This document shows, one piece after another, positions 44,316 through 54,713 of a stretch of 64,000 bases of DNA. Numbering within the stretch: position 1 is the stretch's first letter; every line of letters begins with the position of its first letter. Below the pieces are notes generated by a model. It made no database searches, had not been told where the DNA came from, and saw nothing but the letters and a program-made list of their open reading frames with translations. The translations under genes were made by a program, and so were the position numbers. Source of the DNA: Streptomyces sp. NRRL F-6131 (lineage in GTDB: Bacteria > Actinomycetota > Actinomycetes > Streptomycetales > Streptomycetaceae); the NCBI GenBank assembly GCA_000719695.1, contig JOHN01000045.1:61686-125685 (forward strand), given 5' to 3'.

Positions 44316-45350
44316 ATGGCCGGAGAGGTCCGCCAGCTCGACGACCGCAAACTCGCGGTGCTTCGCGCGATCGTCCAGGACTACGTGGGGACGGAGGAGC
44401 CGGTCGGCTCCAAGGCCCTCGTCGAGCGGCACAACCTCGGGGTCTCCCCGGCCACCGTCCGCAACGACATGGCGGCGCTGGAGGAGGAGGGCTACATCCA
44501 CCAGCCGCACACCAGCGCCGGGCGGATCCCCACCGACAAGGGCTACCGGCTGTTCGTCGACAAGCTGGCCGAGGTCAAGCCGATGAGCGCGCCCGAGCGG
44601 CGGGCGATCCGGCACTTCCTGGACGGCGCGGTCGACCTCGACGACGTGGTCGCCCGCACGGTGCGGCTGCTCGCCCAGCTGACCCGCCAGGTCGCGGTGG
44701 TGCAGTACCCCTCGCTGAGCCGCTCCACGGTGCGGCACATCGAGCTGGTCGCGCTGGCCCCGGCCAAGGTGATGCTGGTGCTGATCATGAACACCGGCCG
44801 CGTCGAGCAGCGGTTGGTGGACTGCCCGGGTACGGTCGGCGAGACCGTCCTGGCGGACCTGCGGGGCCGGATCAACGCGCGGGCCGCCGGCCAGCGGCTC
44901 CCGGACGTCCCGGGGCTGCTGGAGGAGCTGCCCGCGCTGTTCGAGGCGACCGACCGGCCGACCGTGTCGACGGTGCTGGCGACGCTCTTCGAGACGCTCG
45001 CCGAGCAACGGGAGGAGCGGATCATGCTGGCCGGTACGGCCAACCTGACCCGCTTCGGCCACGACTTCCCGCTGACCATCCAGCCGGTGCTGGAGGCGCT
45101 GGAGGAACAGGTCGTCCTGCTCCGTCTCCTGGGTGAGACCGCGGACGCGGGGATGACGGTCCGGATCGGCAGGGAGAATGCCTACGAAGGGCTCAATTCC
45201 ACCTCGGTCGTCTCGGTCGGTTACGGTTCGGGCGACGAGAGCGTGGCCAAACTGGGTGTGATCGGTCCGACCCGGATGGACTACCCGGGCACAATGGGGG
45301 CGGTGCGAGCGGTGGCACGGTACGTGGGCCAGATCCTGGCCGAGTCGTAG
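44316..45350 (+). CDS. hrcA: Heat-inducible transcription repressor HrcA
   Basis: 344 residues from ATG 44316, with GGAGG nine bases upstream (GTG 44310 is too close to it). The winged-helix N-terminus shows [40 protein letters not shown] and [18 protein letters not shown]-like core and C-terminal [20 protein letters not shown] follow. Represses chaperone genes at CIRCE, its activity depending on GroE. Upstream carries a CIRCE-like site; dnaJ2 follows after 75 nt. Confidence 0.97.
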   Translation: MAGEVRQLDDRKLAVLRAIVQDYVGTEEPVGSKALVERHNLGVSPATVRNDMAALEEEGYIHQPHTSAGRIPTDKGYRLFVDKLAEVKPMSAPERRAIRHFLDGAVDLDDVVARTVRLLAQLTRQVAVVQYPSLSRSTVRHIELVALAPAKVMLVLIMNTGRVEQRLVDCPGTVGETVLADLRGRINARAAGQRLPDVPGLLEELPALFEATDRPTVSTVLATLFETLAEQREERIMLAGTANLTRFGHDFPLTIQPVLEALEEQVVLLRLLGETADAGMTVRIGRENAYEGLNSTSVVSVGYGSGDESVAKLGVIGPTRMDYPGTMGAVRAVARYVGQILAES

Positions 45351-45425
45351 GAACGGTCGTCGTCGGACAGCTGACGGCGCCCGAAGTCGCAAGCACTCTT
45401 ACAGGCGGAAAAAGCGGAGCATTTG

Positions 45426-46565
45426 GTGGCCACGGACTACTACGCGGTACTCGGCGTCCGACGGGATGCGGGGCAGGACGAGATCAAGAAGGCGTTCCGG
45501 CGCCTGGCACGCGAACTGCACCCGGACGTCAACCCGGACCCGAAGACGCAGGAGCGGTTCAAGGAGATCAACGCCGCCTACGAGGTGCTCTCCGATCCGC
45601 AGAAGCGTCAGGTCTACGACCTCGGCGGCGACCCGCTCTCGCCGAACGGCGGGGCCGGGGCGGGCTTCGGCGCGGGCGCGGCGGGCTTCGGCTTCTCCGA
45701 CATCATGGACGCCTTCTTCGGCGCCGCCTCCGGGCAGCGCGGTCCGCGCTCGCGGACCCGGCGCGGCCAGGACGCCATGATCCGGCTGGAGATCACCCTG
45801 GAGGAGGCCGCGTTCGGCACCACCAAGGAACTCCAGGTCGACACCGCCGTCACCTGCACCACCTGCAGCGGTGAGGGCGCCGCGCCCGGCACCTCCGCGC
45901 AGACCTGTGACATGTGCCGCGGCAAGGGCGAGGTCTCCCAGGTCACCCGGTCCTTCCTGGGCCAGGTCATGACCTCCCGCCCCTGCCCGCAGTGCCAGGG
46001 CTTCGGCACCGTCGTGCCGACCCCGTGCCCGGAGTGCGCCGGCGACGGCCGGGTCCGCGCCCGCCGCACCCTGACCGTCAAGATCCCGGCCGGTGTCGAC
46101 AACGGCACCCGGATCCAGCTGGCCGGCGAGGGCGAGGTCGGCCCCGGCGGCGGCCCGGCCGGCGACCTCTACGTCGAGATCGCCGAGACCACCCACACGG
46201 TGTTCCAGCGGCGCGGCGACGACCTGCACTGCACCGTGACCATCCCGATGACGGCGGCCTCGCTCGGCACCCAGGTGCCGCTGCAGACCCTGGACGGGGT
46301 CGAGGAGGTCGACATCCGGCCCGGCACCCAGTCCGGCCAGTCGATCCCGCTGCACGGCCGGGGCATCACCCATCTGCGCGGCGGCGGGCGCGGTGACCTG
46401 ATAGTGCACGTCGAGGTGCAGACGCCCACCAAGCTCGACGCCGAGCAGGAGGAGCTGCTGCGCCGCCTGGCGGTGCTGCGCGGCGAGGAACGGCCGTCCG
46501 GCCAGTTCGCGCCCGGGCAGCAGGGGCTGTTCTCCCGGCTGAAGGACGCCTTCAACGGCCGGTAG
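45426..46565 (+). CDS. dnaJ: Co-chaperone DnaJ (DnaJ2 type)
   Basis: 379 residues from GTG 45426 (TTG 45423 is directly before). The J domain has DYYAVLGVRRDAG and HPDVNP (HPD motif). A G/F linker carries GAGAGFGAGAAGFGF. Four zinc repeats follow: CTTCSGEG, CDMCRGKG, CPQCQGFG, CPECAGDG. The C-terminal substrate domains end with LFSRLKDAFNGR. Actinobacterial genomes carry a second DnaJ with grpE/dnaK; this hrcA-linked copy is the DnaJ2 form. Confidence 0.96.
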   Translation: MATDYYAVLGVRRDAGQDEIKKAFRRLARELHPDVNPDPKTQERFKEINAAYEVLSDPQKRQVYDLGGDPLSPNGGAGAGFGAGAAGFGFSDIMDAFFGAASGQRGPRSRTRRGQDAMIRLEITLEEAAFGTTKELQVDTAVTCTTCSGEGAAPGTSAQTCDMCRGKGEVSQVTRSFLGQVMTSRPCPQCQGFGTVVPTPCPECAGDGRVRARRTLTVKIPAGVDNGTRIQLAGEGEVGPGGGPAGDLYVEIAETTHTVFQRRGDDLHCTVTIPMTAASLGTQVPLQTLDGVEEVDIRPGTQSGQSIPLHGRGITHLRGGGRGDLIVHVEVQTPTKLDAEQEELLRRLAVLRGEERPSGQFAPGQQGLFSRLKDAFNGR

Positions 46566-46577
46566 CCGTCCCGCGCG

Positions 46578-46604
46578 GGGGTGTCGAGGCTTCCTCGGCA
46601 CCCC
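46578..46604 (+). terminator. Terminator after dnaJ2
   Basis: GGGGTG-T-CGAGG (46578-46589) pairs with CCTCG-G-CACCCC (46593-46604), loop CTT, followed by TTT. A 12-bp stem with one G-T pair. Confidence 0.8.
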
Positions 46605-46652
46605 TTTCGCGTTCCCGTTCCCGCACCCGTTCCCACCCCGGAGGTTCCCCGC

Positions 46653-47402
46653 ATGACCGCGCCCGTGTTCGTCGTCGACACCGAGCGGATCGCCGCCGCC
46701 GTACCGGGCGCGTCCGTCCGGCTGGACGGGCCGGAGGGCCGGCACGCCGCCGCGGTGAAGCGGCTGGAGCCGGGCGAGGCGGTCACCCTGGCGGACGGGC
46801 TGGGCCTCGGCGTGGACGGCGCCGTCGCGGCGGTGCACGGCAAGGACGCGATCGAGGTGACGGTGACGGCGGTGCGGCGCGAGCCCGAGCCGGCGCCGCG
46901 GATCGTCGTCGTCCAGGCGCTGCCCAAGGGCGACCGGGGCGAGCTGGCCGTGGAGACCATGACCGAGGTCGGCGTGGACGTGGTGATCCCCTGGTCGGCC
47001 TCGCGCTGCATCACCCAGTGGAAGGGCGAGCGCGGCGCCAAGGCGCTCGCCAAGTGGCGGGCCACCGCGCGGGAGGCCGGCAAGCAGTCCCGGCGGCTGC
47101 GCTTCCCCGAGGTCCGCGAGGCGATGACGACCAGGCAACTGGCCCCGGTGCTGGCCGGCGCCGCGTTCGCCGCCGTCCTGCACGAGGAGGGCGCCGAACC
47201 GCTGGCCGGGGCCGCCCTGCCGACGGGCGGGGACGTGGTGCTGGTGGTCGGCCCGGAGGGCGGCGTCTCCCCGGAGGAGCTGGCCGCGTTCGCCGAGGCC
47301 GGCGCGAAGCCCTACCGGCTCGGCCCGTCGGTGCTGCGCACCTCCACCGCCGGTGTGGCGGCCGGCGCGCTGCTGCTGGGCCGCACCGGCCGCTGGGCCT
47401 GA
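46653..47402 (+). CDS. rsmE: 16S rRNA (uracil1498-N3)-methyltransferase
   Basis: 249 residues from ATG 46653 with GGAGG upstream. The PUA-like N-terminal domain includes HAAAVKRLEPGEAVTLADG; the SPOUT methyltransferase domain has QALPKGDRGELAVETMTEVGVD, ARRAGKQ-like TAREAGKQSRRL, VVGPEGGVSPEE and the knot signature LGPSVLRTSTAGVAA. Methylates U1498 of 16S rRNA. The hrcA-dnaJ-rsmE order is classical. Confidence 0.96.
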   Translation: MTAPVFVVDTERIAAAVPGASVRLDGPEGRHAAAVKRLEPGEAVTLADGLGLGVDGAVAAVHGKDAIEVTVTAVRREPEPAPRIVVVQALPKGDRGELAVETMTEVGVDVVIPWSASRCITQWKGERGAKALAKWRATAREAGKQSRRLRFPEVREAMTTRQLAPVLAGAAFAAVLHEEGAEPLAGAALPTGGDVVLVVGPEGGVSPEELAAFAEAGAKPYRLGPSVLRTSTAGVAAGALLLGRTGRWA

Positions 47403-47477
47403 CGGCGCGTCCCCCGTAGGGGTTCGCGCTCCGCGAAGTGCGGGCACGCACCCCGGTCCGGTGCCTAGGGTGACGGT

Positions 47478-50400
47478 GTGAGCGAATCCAGGAGCACTCC
47501 CGAGGGCGCCTACCTGCGCCACCCGCACCTGCACGGTGACCTGATCACCTTCGTGGCCGAGGACGACGTGTGGCTCGCCCCGCTGGACGGTGGCCGGGCC
47601 TGGCGGCTGACCGCCGACCACCGTCCGGTCCGCAGACCGGTGTTCTCCCCGGACGGCCGGCACGTGGCGTTCACCTCCACCCGGGACGGCGCCCCGGAGG
47701 TGCACGTCGCCCCGGTGGACGGCGGCCCGTCCCGGCGATTGACCTACTGGGGCGACGCCCAGACCCAGCTGCGCGGCTGGACGGCCGACGGCCGGCCGAT
47801 CGCCACCACCGCCGCCGGGCAGGCCTCGCTGCGCCGCACCTGGGCGCACGCGCTGCCGCTGGACGGCGGCGAGGCCACGCGGTTGCCGTACGGCCCGGTC
47901 GGCGGGCTGGCCTTCGAACCGGACGGCGACCGGGTGCTGCTGGTGTCGGCGTTCGGGACCGAACCGGCCTGGTGGAAGCGGTACCGGGGCGGTCGGACCG
48001 GCCGGCTGTGGATCGGCGCCGAGCGGTTCGAGCGGGTCCACGAGGAGCTGGCGGGCAACATCGAGTCGCCGCTCTGGGTCGGCGGGCGGATCGCCTTCCT
48101 CTCCGACCACGAGGGCGTCGGCGCGCTGTACTCCAGCCTCCCGGACGGCTCCGACCTGCGGCGGCACAGCACCTCCCCGGAGGGCTTCTACGCCCGCAAC
48201 GCCACCACCGACGGCACCCGGGTCGTCTGGCACAGCGCCGGTGACCTGTGGCTGCTGGACGACCTGGACGGCGCCGAGCCGCGCCGCCCGGACGTCCGGC
48301 TGGCCGGTCCGCGCACCGGCCGCCGTCCGCGTCCGGTGTCCGCCGCGTACTGGCTGGAGGGCGCCGCCCCGGACCGCACCGGGCGGGCCGGGGCCGTGGT
48401 GGTGCGCGGCACCGTGCACTGGCTGACCCACCGGGAGGGCCCGGCCCGGGTGCTGGACGAGACGCCCGGCGTGCGGAGCCGCCTCGCCCGGGTGGTGCCG
48501 GGCGCGGCGGGCGAGGACGCCGCGCAGGGCGTGGTCTGGGTGACCGACGCCGAGGGCGAGGACGCGATCGAGTACGCGCCCGCGGTGCTCGGCGCGGAGC
48601 GCCGCCGACTGGCCGGCGGGCGGCTGGGCCGGGTCCGTTCGCTGCTGGTCTCGCCGGACGGCAAGCAGCTGGCGGTCGGCGCGCACGACGGCCGGGTGCT
48701 GCTGGTGACGCTGGCCGACGGCGCCGTGCACGAGCTGGCGCACAGCACCGACGGCGAGGTCAGCGGGCTGGCGTTCAGTCCGGACTCGGCCTGGCTGGCC
48801 TGGTCGCAGCCGGCCCTCGGGCCGTGGTCGCTGCGCCAGATCGTGCTGGCCAACCTGGCGACCCGGACGGTCTCCGAGGCGACCCCGCAGCGGTTCGTCG
48901 ACACCTCCCCGGCGTTCACCGCGGACGGCCGGCACCTCGCGTTCCTGTCGGTGCGCAGCTTCGACCCGGTGTACGACTCGCACGTCTTCGACCTGTCGTT
49001 CCCCAACGGCTGCCGCCCGTACCTGATCACGCTGGCCGCCGACACGCCGTCGCCGTTCGGGCCGCGCCGGGCCGGCCGGCCCGTCGGCGGGGAGGACGAC
49101 GAGCCGAAGGCCCGCCGGGCGGACGGCGAGGAGGGCGGGGCCGACGCGCCGCCGGCGACCCGGGTGGACCTGGACGGCATCGCCGACCGGATCGTGCCCT
49201 TCCCGGTGGAGGGCGGCCGGTTCGGCAGCCTGCGGGCCGCCAAGGACGGGGTGCTGTGGACCAGGCTCCCGCTGGTCGGCGAGCTGGGCGACGAGGCGGC
49301 CTCGCTGGAGGACGAGCGTCCGCGGCCCACCCTGGAGCGCTTCGACTTCCGCAAGCGCCGGGCGGAGCAGCTGGTGGACGGCCTGGACGGGTTCGCGGTG
49401 AGCGGGGACGGCACCCGGCTGGCGGTCCTGGACGAGGGCGAGCTGCGGATCCTGCCGGCCGACCACAAGGCGGCCGGCGAGGACGACGAGATCGACGTCG
49501 ACCTGGACCGGCTGCGGGTGACGGTCGACCCGGCGGCCGAGTGGCGGCAGATGTTCGACGAGAACGGCCGGCTGATGCGGGACAACTTCTGGCGTCCCGA
49601 CCTGGACGGGGTGGACTGGGCCGGGGTGCTGGCCCGCTACCGGCCGCTGGTGGAGCGGCTCGGCTCCCACGACGACCTGGTGGACCTGCTCTGGGAGGTG
49701 CACGGCGAGCTGGGCACCTCGCACGCGTACGTGGTGCCGCACGGGCCGCACACCGCGCCGGCCCACCGGCAGGGCCTGCTGGGCGCCGACCTGGTCAGGG
49801 ACGGCGAGGCGTGGCGGATCGCGCGGATCCTGCCCGGGGAGTCCTCCGACCCGCGGGCGCACTCGCCGCTGGCCGCGCCGGGCGCGGCCGTCCGCCCCGG
49901 GGACGCGGTGCTGGCGGTCAACGGCCGCCCGGTGGACCCGGTGACCGGTCCGGCGCCGCTGCTGGCGGGCACCGCCGGGCAGCCGGTGGAGCTGACCGTG
50001 GCCGGCAAGGACGGCACCGACCAGCGCCACCCGGTGGTCGTCCCGCTCGCCGACGACGAGGCGCTGCGCTACCACGACTGGGTGGCGGGGCGGCGGGCCG
50101 CCGTGCGCGAGCTGTCCGACGGCCGGCTCGGCTATCTGCACATCCCCGACATGCAGACCACCGGCTGGGCGCAGATCCACCGCGACCTGCGGTCGGAGAT
50201 GGCCCGGGAGGGCGTGGTCGTCGACATCCGGGGCAACCGGGGCGGGCACACCTCGCAGCTGGTGATCGAGAAGCTGGCCCGGCGGATCGTCGGCTGGGGC
50301 GTCGGCCGGGACATCGCCAACCCCTCCCCGTACCCCGAGGACGCGCCGCGCGGGCCGGTCGTCGCGCTGGCCGACGAGTACTCGGGTTCGGACGGGGACA

Positions 50401-50720
50401 TCGTCAACGCGGCGATCCAGGCGCTCGCGATCGGCCCGGTGGTCGGCACCCGCACCTGGGGCGGGGTGATCGGCATCGACAGCCGGTACTCACTGGTGGA
50501 CGGGACGCTGGTGACCCAGCCGAAGTACGCGTTCTGGTCGGAGCAGCGCGGCTGGGGCCTGGAGAACCACGGGGTGGACCCGGACGTGGAGGTGCCGTTC
50601 CCGCCGCACGCCTGGGCGGCGGGGGAGGACCCGCAGCTGGCGGAGGGCGTCCGGATCGCCCTGGCGGCGCTCGCCGAGCGGCCGGCGAAGACGCCGCCGG
50701 AGCTGCCCTGGGAGCGGTAG
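47478..50720 (+). CDS. Tricorn-type S41 peptidase
   Basis: 1080 residues from GTG 47478. N-terminal beta-propeller repeats of the form FSPDGRHVAFTS, FEPDGDRVLLVS, VSPDGKQLAVGA and FTADGRHLAFLS (residues 50-500). Then the C1 helical region (LMRDNFWRPDLDGVDW), PDZ-like segment (AAVRPGDAVLAVNGRPV), and the S41 core with VDIRGNRGGH and EYSGSDGD near residue 966-973 that carries the catalytic Ser. Degrades oligopeptides produced by the proteasome or other proteases in the cytoplasm. Length fits the family. Confidence 0.95.
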   Translation: MSESRSTPEGAYLRHPHLHGDLITFVAEDDVWLAPLDGGRAWRLTADHRPVRRPVFSPDGRHVAFTSTRDGAPEVHVAPVDGGPSRRLTYWGDAQTQLRGWTADGRPIATTAAGQASLRRTWAHALPLDGGEATRLPYGPVGGLAFEPDGDRVLLVSAFGTEPAWWKRYRGGRTGRLWIGAERFERVHEELAGNIESPLWVGGRIAFLSDHEGVGALYSSLPDGSDLRRHSTSPEGFYARNATTDGTRVVWHSAGDLWLLDDLDGAEPRRPDVRLAGPRTGRRPRPVSAAYWLEGAAPDRTGRAGAVVVRGTVHWLTHREGPARVLDETPGVRSRLARVVPGAAGEDAAQGVVWVTDAEGEDAIEYAPAVLGAERRRLAGGRLGRVRSLLVSPDGKQLAVGAHDGRVLLVTLADGAVHELAHSTDGEVSGLAFSPDSAWLAWSQPALGPWSLRQIVLANLATRTVSEATPQRFVDTSPAFTADGRHLAFLSVRSFDPVYDSHVFDLSFPNGCRPYLITLAADTPSPFGPRRAGRPVGGEDDEPKARRADGEEGGADAPPATRVDLDGIADRIVPFPVEGGRFGSLRAAKDGVLWTRLPLVGELGDEAASLEDERPRPTLERFDFRKRRAEQLVDGLDGFAVSGDGTRLAVLDEGELRILPADHKAAGEDDEIDVDLDRLRVTVDPAAEWRQMFDENGRLMRDNFWRPDLDGVDWAGVLARYRPLVERLGSHDDLVDLLWEVHGELGTSHAYVVPHGPHTAPAHRQGLLGADLVRDGEAWRIARILPGESSDPRAHSPLAAPGAAVRPGDAVLAVNGRPVDPVTGPAPLLAGTAGQPVELTVAGKDGTDQRHPVVVPLADDEALRYHDWVAGRRAAVRELSDGRLGYLHIPDMQTTGWAQIHRDLRSEMAREGVVVDIRGNRGGHTSQLVIEKLARRIVGWGVGRDIANPSPYPEDAPRGPVVALADEYSGSDGDIVNAAIQALAIGPVVGTRTWGGVIGIDSRYSLVDGTLVTQPKYAFWSEQRGWGLENHGVDPDVEVPFPPHAWAAGEDPQLAEGVRIALAALAERPAKTPPELPWER

Positions 50721-50860
50721 CGCGCCGTGGGGCGGGCGGGGCGGCCGGACCGGTCGCCCCGCCCGCTCCGGGGCAGGTCGGGGGAGGTCGGGGACAGGTC
50801 GGCGGCCGGGTACGATGCGGGGCTGTTCATGATCACCGACATCCGACGGGGGACACGGAA

Positions 50861-51517
50861 ATGGCGCAGGGGTATCCACCGGGCTCGTACGCTCCGCAGC
50901 AGTACGGGCAGCAGCCGCACCCACCGCAGTACGCGTACCCGCCCCAGCAGCTCCAGCAGCCGCCGTACGGGCAGGCCCCGCAGTACCCGCAGCAGTACCC
51001 GCAGGGCTCGCAGTACCCGCAGCAGTACCCGCACCAGCACCAGCAGCAGGGGGCCCCGCAGCAGGCCCCCCGGCCGCCGCTGCCGCCCCGGCCGAAGGAG
51101 GCGAGCGGCTTCCGCCGCTACCCCGCCGTGATCGTGGACTGCCTGCTCGCGGTCGTCCCGGGCTTCCTCGCCGCCAAGGCCGCCGCCGGGCCCGGGATCG
51201 AGCACGGCGGCGGCGCCTACTTCGGTGCCCTGCTCGCGGTCGGTTTCGGCATCTCCTTCGTCAACCAGGTGCTGCTCGCCCGGCTCGCCGGCTTCAGCGT
51301 GGGCAAGGGCCTGCTGGCCCTGCGGGTGATCCGCGCGAAGGACGCCTCCCGCCCGCACCTGTGGCGGCTCACCAAGCGCTGGGCGATCGGCTTCGTGATC
51401 ATCGCGGTCGCGCTGATCACCGAGGACTTCGACGAGGAGAGCGAGGTCTTCGCGGTGCGCGTGGTGCGGTGGAAGCACCTGCGCGAGTACCGACGGGCGG
51501 CGGCGCCGCTCGGCTAG
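50861..51517 (+). CDS. RDD family membrane protein with Gln/Pro-rich N-terminus
   Basis: 218 residues from ATG 50861. Residues 1-80 are a Tyr/Gln/Pro repeat region with many YPQQ units. The RDD domain follows with [19 protein letters not shown] (the Asp of RDD), hydrophobic [20 protein letters not shown], and [22 protein letters not shown] proteins are linked to Na+/H+ antiport or small-molecule transport, mostly unproven. The repeat region may mediate protein contacts. Confidence 0.85.
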   Translation: MAQGYPPGSYAPQQYGQQPHPPQYAYPPQQLQQPPYGQAPQYPQQYPQGSQYPQQYPHQHQQQGAPQQAPRPPLPPRPKEASGFRRYPAVIVDCLLAVVPGFLAAKAAAGPGIEHGGGAYFGALLAVGFGISFVNQVLLARLAGFSVGKGLLALRVIRAKDASRPHLWRLTKRWAIGFVIIAVALITEDFDEESEVFAVRVVRWKHLREYRRAAAPLG

Positions 51518-51589
51518 CATGCCGCCGTACGACCCGGCCCGAACCCGGACCGGCACCGTCGCACGACCGACCCCCGCGAGGAGATCCCG

Positions 51590-51943
51590 ATGGCCGGCGA
51601 GCCGCAGCCCGACTGCCTGTTCTGCACCATCGTGGCGGGCGCGATCCCGGCCACCGTGGTGCGCAAGACCGACCGGATCCTCGCCTTCCGCGACATCGCG
51701 CCGAAGGCCCCGGTGCACGTCCTGGTGATCCCGCACGCCCACTACCCGAACGCGGCCGCGCTGGCCGCCGCCGAGCCGGAGATCGCCGGCGAGCTGCTCG
51801 CCGAGGCGGGCCGGGTCGCCGCGGACGAGGGCATCGAGGACTACCGGCTGATCTTCAACACCGGCGCCGGCGCGGGGCAGACCGTCTTCCACGCCCACGT
51901 CCACGTGCTCGGCGGCATGCCGATGACCGAGCGCATGGTCTAG
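51590..51943 (+). CDS. HIT family nucleotide hydrolase
   Basis: 117 residues from ATG 51590. N-terminal zinc-type [16 protein letters not shown] and C-terminal catalytic triad HAHVHVLGG (HxHxH). HINT-branch proteins hydrolyse AMP-lysine-type phosphoramidates. Its stop is two bases before the rnz start, so the two genes are co-translated. Confidence 0.95.
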   Translation: MAGEPQPDCLFCTIVAGAIPATVVRKTDRILAFRDIAPKAPVHVLVIPHAHYPNAAALAAAEPEIAGELLAEAGRVAADEGIEDYRLIFNTGAGAGQTVFHAHVHVLGGMPMTERMV

Positions 51944-51945
51944 AT

Positions 51946-52866
51946 ATGTCCCAGCGCGAACTCGTCGTCCTCGGCACCGCCAGCCAGGTCCCGACCCGGC
52001 ACCGCAACCACAACGGCTACCTGCTGCGCTGGGACGGCGAGGGCCTGCTGTTCGACCCCGGCGAGGGCACCCAGCGGCAGATGCTGCGCGCCGGGGTGTC
52101 GGCCACCCAGCTCACCCGGATCGCCGTCACGCACTTCCACGGCGACCACAGCCTGGGCCTCGCCGGGGTGATCCAGCGGATCAACCTGGACCGGGTCCCG
52201 CACCCGGTGGACGTCTACTTCCCGGCCTCCGGAGAGGTGTACTTCGAGCGGCTGCGGTACGCCACCGTCTTCCACGAGACGGCCGTGCTGCGGCCCCGCC
52301 CGATCGAGGAGCCCGGCCCGCTGCCGGCGCCCGGCGCCCGCTTCGCGCTGGAGGCCGTCCGGCTCTCGCACCCGGTGGAGTCCTTCGGCTACCGGCTGAG
52401 CGAGCCGGACGGCCGCCGGCTGGTGCCCGAACGGCTGGCCGCCCTGGGCATCGCGGGGCCGGACGTCGGACGGCTCCAGCACCAGGGCGCGATCGAGACG
52501 GACGGCCGGCGGATCACCCTGGAGGAGGTCAGCGAGCCCCGGCCCGGCCAGCGGTTCGCCTTCGTCATGGACACCCGGCTCTGCGAGGGCGTGCACGAGC
52601 TCGCCGACCGCGCCGACCTGCTGGTCGTCGAGGCCACCTTCGCCGACGCCGACGTCGCGCTGGCCGAGGACCACGGCCACCTCACCGCCGGCCAGGCCGC
52701 CAAGGTCGCCGCCGAGGCGGGCGTGCGCACCCTGGTGCTGACGCACTTCTCCCAGCGCTACCCCGACCTCGGCCAGCACCTGGCCGACGCCCGCAAGCAC
52801 TTCGACGGCCCGATCGTGCTTGCCGAGGACCTCGCCCGGGTACCAGTACCGCCCCGGCGCAAGTGA
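51946..52866 (+). CDS. rnz: Ribonuclease Z
   Basis: 306 residues from ATG 51946. Metal site [11 protein letters not shown] (HxHxDH), N-terminal [20 protein letters not shown], later [18 protein letters not shown] and the C-terminal [10 protein letters not shown]. Cuts the 3' trailer of tRNA precursors that lack an encoded CCA. The tRNAs in this window lack CCA, as expected for its substrates. Confidence 0.95.
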   Translation: MSQRELVVLGTASQVPTRHRNHNGYLLRWDGEGLLFDPGEGTQRQMLRAGVSATQLTRIAVTHFHGDHSLGLAGVIQRINLDRVPHPVDVYFPASGEVYFERLRYATVFHETAVLRPRPIEEPGPLPAPGARFALEAVRLSHPVESFGYRLSEPDGRRLVPERLAALGIAGPDVGRLQHQGAIETDGRRITLEEVSEPRPGQRFAFVMDTRLCEGVHELADRADLLVVEATFADADVALAEDHGHLTAGQAAKVAAEAGVRTLVLTHFSQRYPDLGQHLADARKHFDGPIVLAEDLARVPVPPRRK

Positions 52867-53060
52867 GGCGCCCACCCGTCAGGGCCGCGGTGAGCAGCGT
52901 GGAAAACCGCTCGCGCCGCCCGGCGATCTGCTTCAGCATCGTCGGGTGCGGCCCCGCCGCCCGCCGCGGCGATCACGTGCGCGGCGTACCCTGGTGCCCC
53001 GGAGAGACCCGAGCGGCACACGAGACACGGATGGGATGAGGCAGGCCCCAGCGCCGACCT

Positions 53061-54185
53061 ATGAGTGACACATCGCAGACCCGTACCAACGGACAGCCGC
53101 GCCCGGAACCGGCCGACGACGGCCGCGTCAGCGCCCGGATCGTCATCCCCGAGAAGCATCCGATGGTCACCCTGCTCGGCGCCGCCGATTCGCTGCTGCG
53201 GGTGATCGAGCAGGGCTTCCCCGGTGCCGACATCCACGTCCGGGGCAACGAGGTGACCGCGACCGGCGAACGTGCCGAGGTCGCCCTCGTCAAGCAGCTG
53301 TTCAGCGAGATGATGCTGGTGCTGCGCACCGGCCAACCCCTCACGGAGGACTCCGTGGAGCGCTCCATCGCCATGCTCCGCAGTGCCGTGGACGACCCCG
53401 ACAGCCCGGCGCCGTCGCAGGTGTTCACCGCGAACATCCTGTCCAACCGGGGCCGGACGATCCGTCCGAAGACCCTGAACCAGCAGCGCTACGTCGACGC
53501 GATCGACAAGCACACGATCGTCTTCGGCCTCGGGCCGGCCGGTACCGGCAAGACCTACCTCGCGATGGCCAAGGCCGTCCAGGCCCTCCAGGCCAAGGAG
53601 GTCAACCGGATCATCCTGACCCGCCCGGCCGTCGAGGCGGGGGAGCGGCTCGGGTTCCTGCCCGGCACCCTCTACGAGAAGATCGACCCGTACCTGCGGC
53701 CGCTGTACGACGCGCTGCACGACATGATGGACCCGGACTCCATCCCGCGCCTGATGGCCGCCGGGACCATCGAGGTCGCGCCGCTCGCCTACATGCGCGG
53801 CCGCACCCTCAACGACGCCTTCATCATCCTCGACGAGGCCCAGAACACCTCGCCCGAGCAGATGAAGATGTTCCTCACCCGCCTCGGGTTCAACTCCCGG
53901 GTGGTCGTCACCGGCGACACCAGCCAGATCGACCTCCCGGGCGGCACCCGCAGCGGACTCAAGGTCGTCCAGGAGATCCTGGTCGACGTGCCCGACATCC
54001 ACTTCTCCGTCCTCACCAGCACCGATGTGGTCCGCCACAAGCTGGTCGGCCGGATCGTGGACGCGTACGAGCGCTGGGACGCCCGCCAGGAGGCCCAGGA
54101 GACCGAGGACCGCAGGCCCCCGGTCAAGCCCGCCCAGCGGCGCGGCTCGCGCGCACCCCGTCAGTCCCATCGCACCGAAAGCTGA
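53061..54185 (+). CDS. phoH: PhoH family ATPase
   Basis: 374 residues. N-terminal KH-like region, then Walker [17 protein letters not shown] (near residue 156-171), [16 protein letters not shown], Walker [21 protein letters not shown] and [11 protein letters not shown]. PhoH/PhoL proteins are RNA-associated ATPases next to ybeY in many bacteria, consistent with rRNA processing. ybeY follows after 14 nt. The 194-nt gap before it shows no convincing gene. Confidence 0.96.
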   Translation: MSDTSQTRTNGQPRPEPADDGRVSARIVIPEKHPMVTLLGAADSLLRVIEQGFPGADIHVRGNEVTATGERAEVALVKQLFSEMMLVLRTGQPLTEDSVERSIAMLRSAVDDPDSPAPSQVFTANILSNRGRTIRPKTLNQQRYVDAIDKHTIVFGLGPAGTGKTYLAMAKAVQALQAKEVNRIILTRPAVEAGERLGFLPGTLYEKIDPYLRPLYDALHDMMDPDSIPRLMAAGTIEVAPLAYMRGRTLNDAFIILDEAQNTSPEQMKMFLTRLGFNSRVVVTGDTSQIDLPGGTRSGLKVVQEILVDVPDIHFSVLTSTDVVRHKLVGRIVDAYERWDARQEAQETEDRRPPVKPAQRRGSRAPRQSHRTES

Positions 54186-54199
54186 GTAACCAGCCCGTC

Positions 54200-54694
54200 A
54201 TGTCGATCGACATCGCCAACGAGTCCGGTTGGGACGCCGACGAGGAGTCCATCCTCGACGTCGCCCGCTACGCCCTGGACAAGATGCGGATCCACCCGCA
54301 GTCCGAACTGTCCGTGATCCTCGTGGACGGGGCGGCGATGGAGGAGCTGCACATCCAGTGGATGGACCTCCCGGGCCCCACGGACGTGATGTCCTTCCCG
54401 ATGGACGAGCTGCGCCCCGGCAAGGAGGGCGAGGAGCTGCCGCAGGGCCTGCTCGGCGACATCGTGCTCTGCCCCGAGGTCGCCGAGCAGCAGGGCAAGG
54501 CGGCCCCGTCCAAGCACTCGATGGACGAGGAGCTGCAGCTGCTCACCGTGCACGGCGTGCTGCACGTGCTCGGCTACGACCACGAGGAGCCGGACGAGGA
54601 GGAGGAGATGTTCGGCCTCCAGAAGGCGATCCTCGACGGCTGGCGGGCCGAACGGGGCCTCGGCGGCATCTCCCCGGCCCCCACCACCCACTGA
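54200..54694 (+). CDS. ybeY: Endoribonuclease YbeY
   Basis: 164 residues. Zinc motif [11 protein letters not shown] (H3 site) preceded by [12 protein letters not shown] and [13 protein letters not shown]. Required for 16S rRNA 3'-end maturation and ribosome quality control. Lies between phoH and the CNNM/CBS gene, the standard bacterial cluster ending in era. Confidence 0.97.
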   Translation: MSIDIANESGWDADEESILDVARYALDKMRIHPQSELSVILVDGAAMEELHIQWMDLPGPTDVMSFPMDELRPGKEGEELPQGLLGDIVLCPEVAEQQGKAAPSKHSMDEELQLLTVHGVLHVLGYDHEEPDEEEEMFGLQKAILDGWRAERGLGGISPAPTTH

Positions 54695-54713
54695 GCGCGG
54701 AGCCCGAACCCCT

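Noticed and set aside
45399..50249. Minus-strand open frame of about 1,600 codons
   Set aside because: Fully antisense to dnaJ2, rsmE and the tricorn protease genes; no domain-like segments.
52682..52939. Minus-strand ORF beginning MLKQIAGRRERFSTLL before phoH
   Set aside because: The first 25 residues look protein-like, but the rest runs antisense into rnz with Arg/Gly-rich noise and there is no partner frame to continue it; at most a short remnant.
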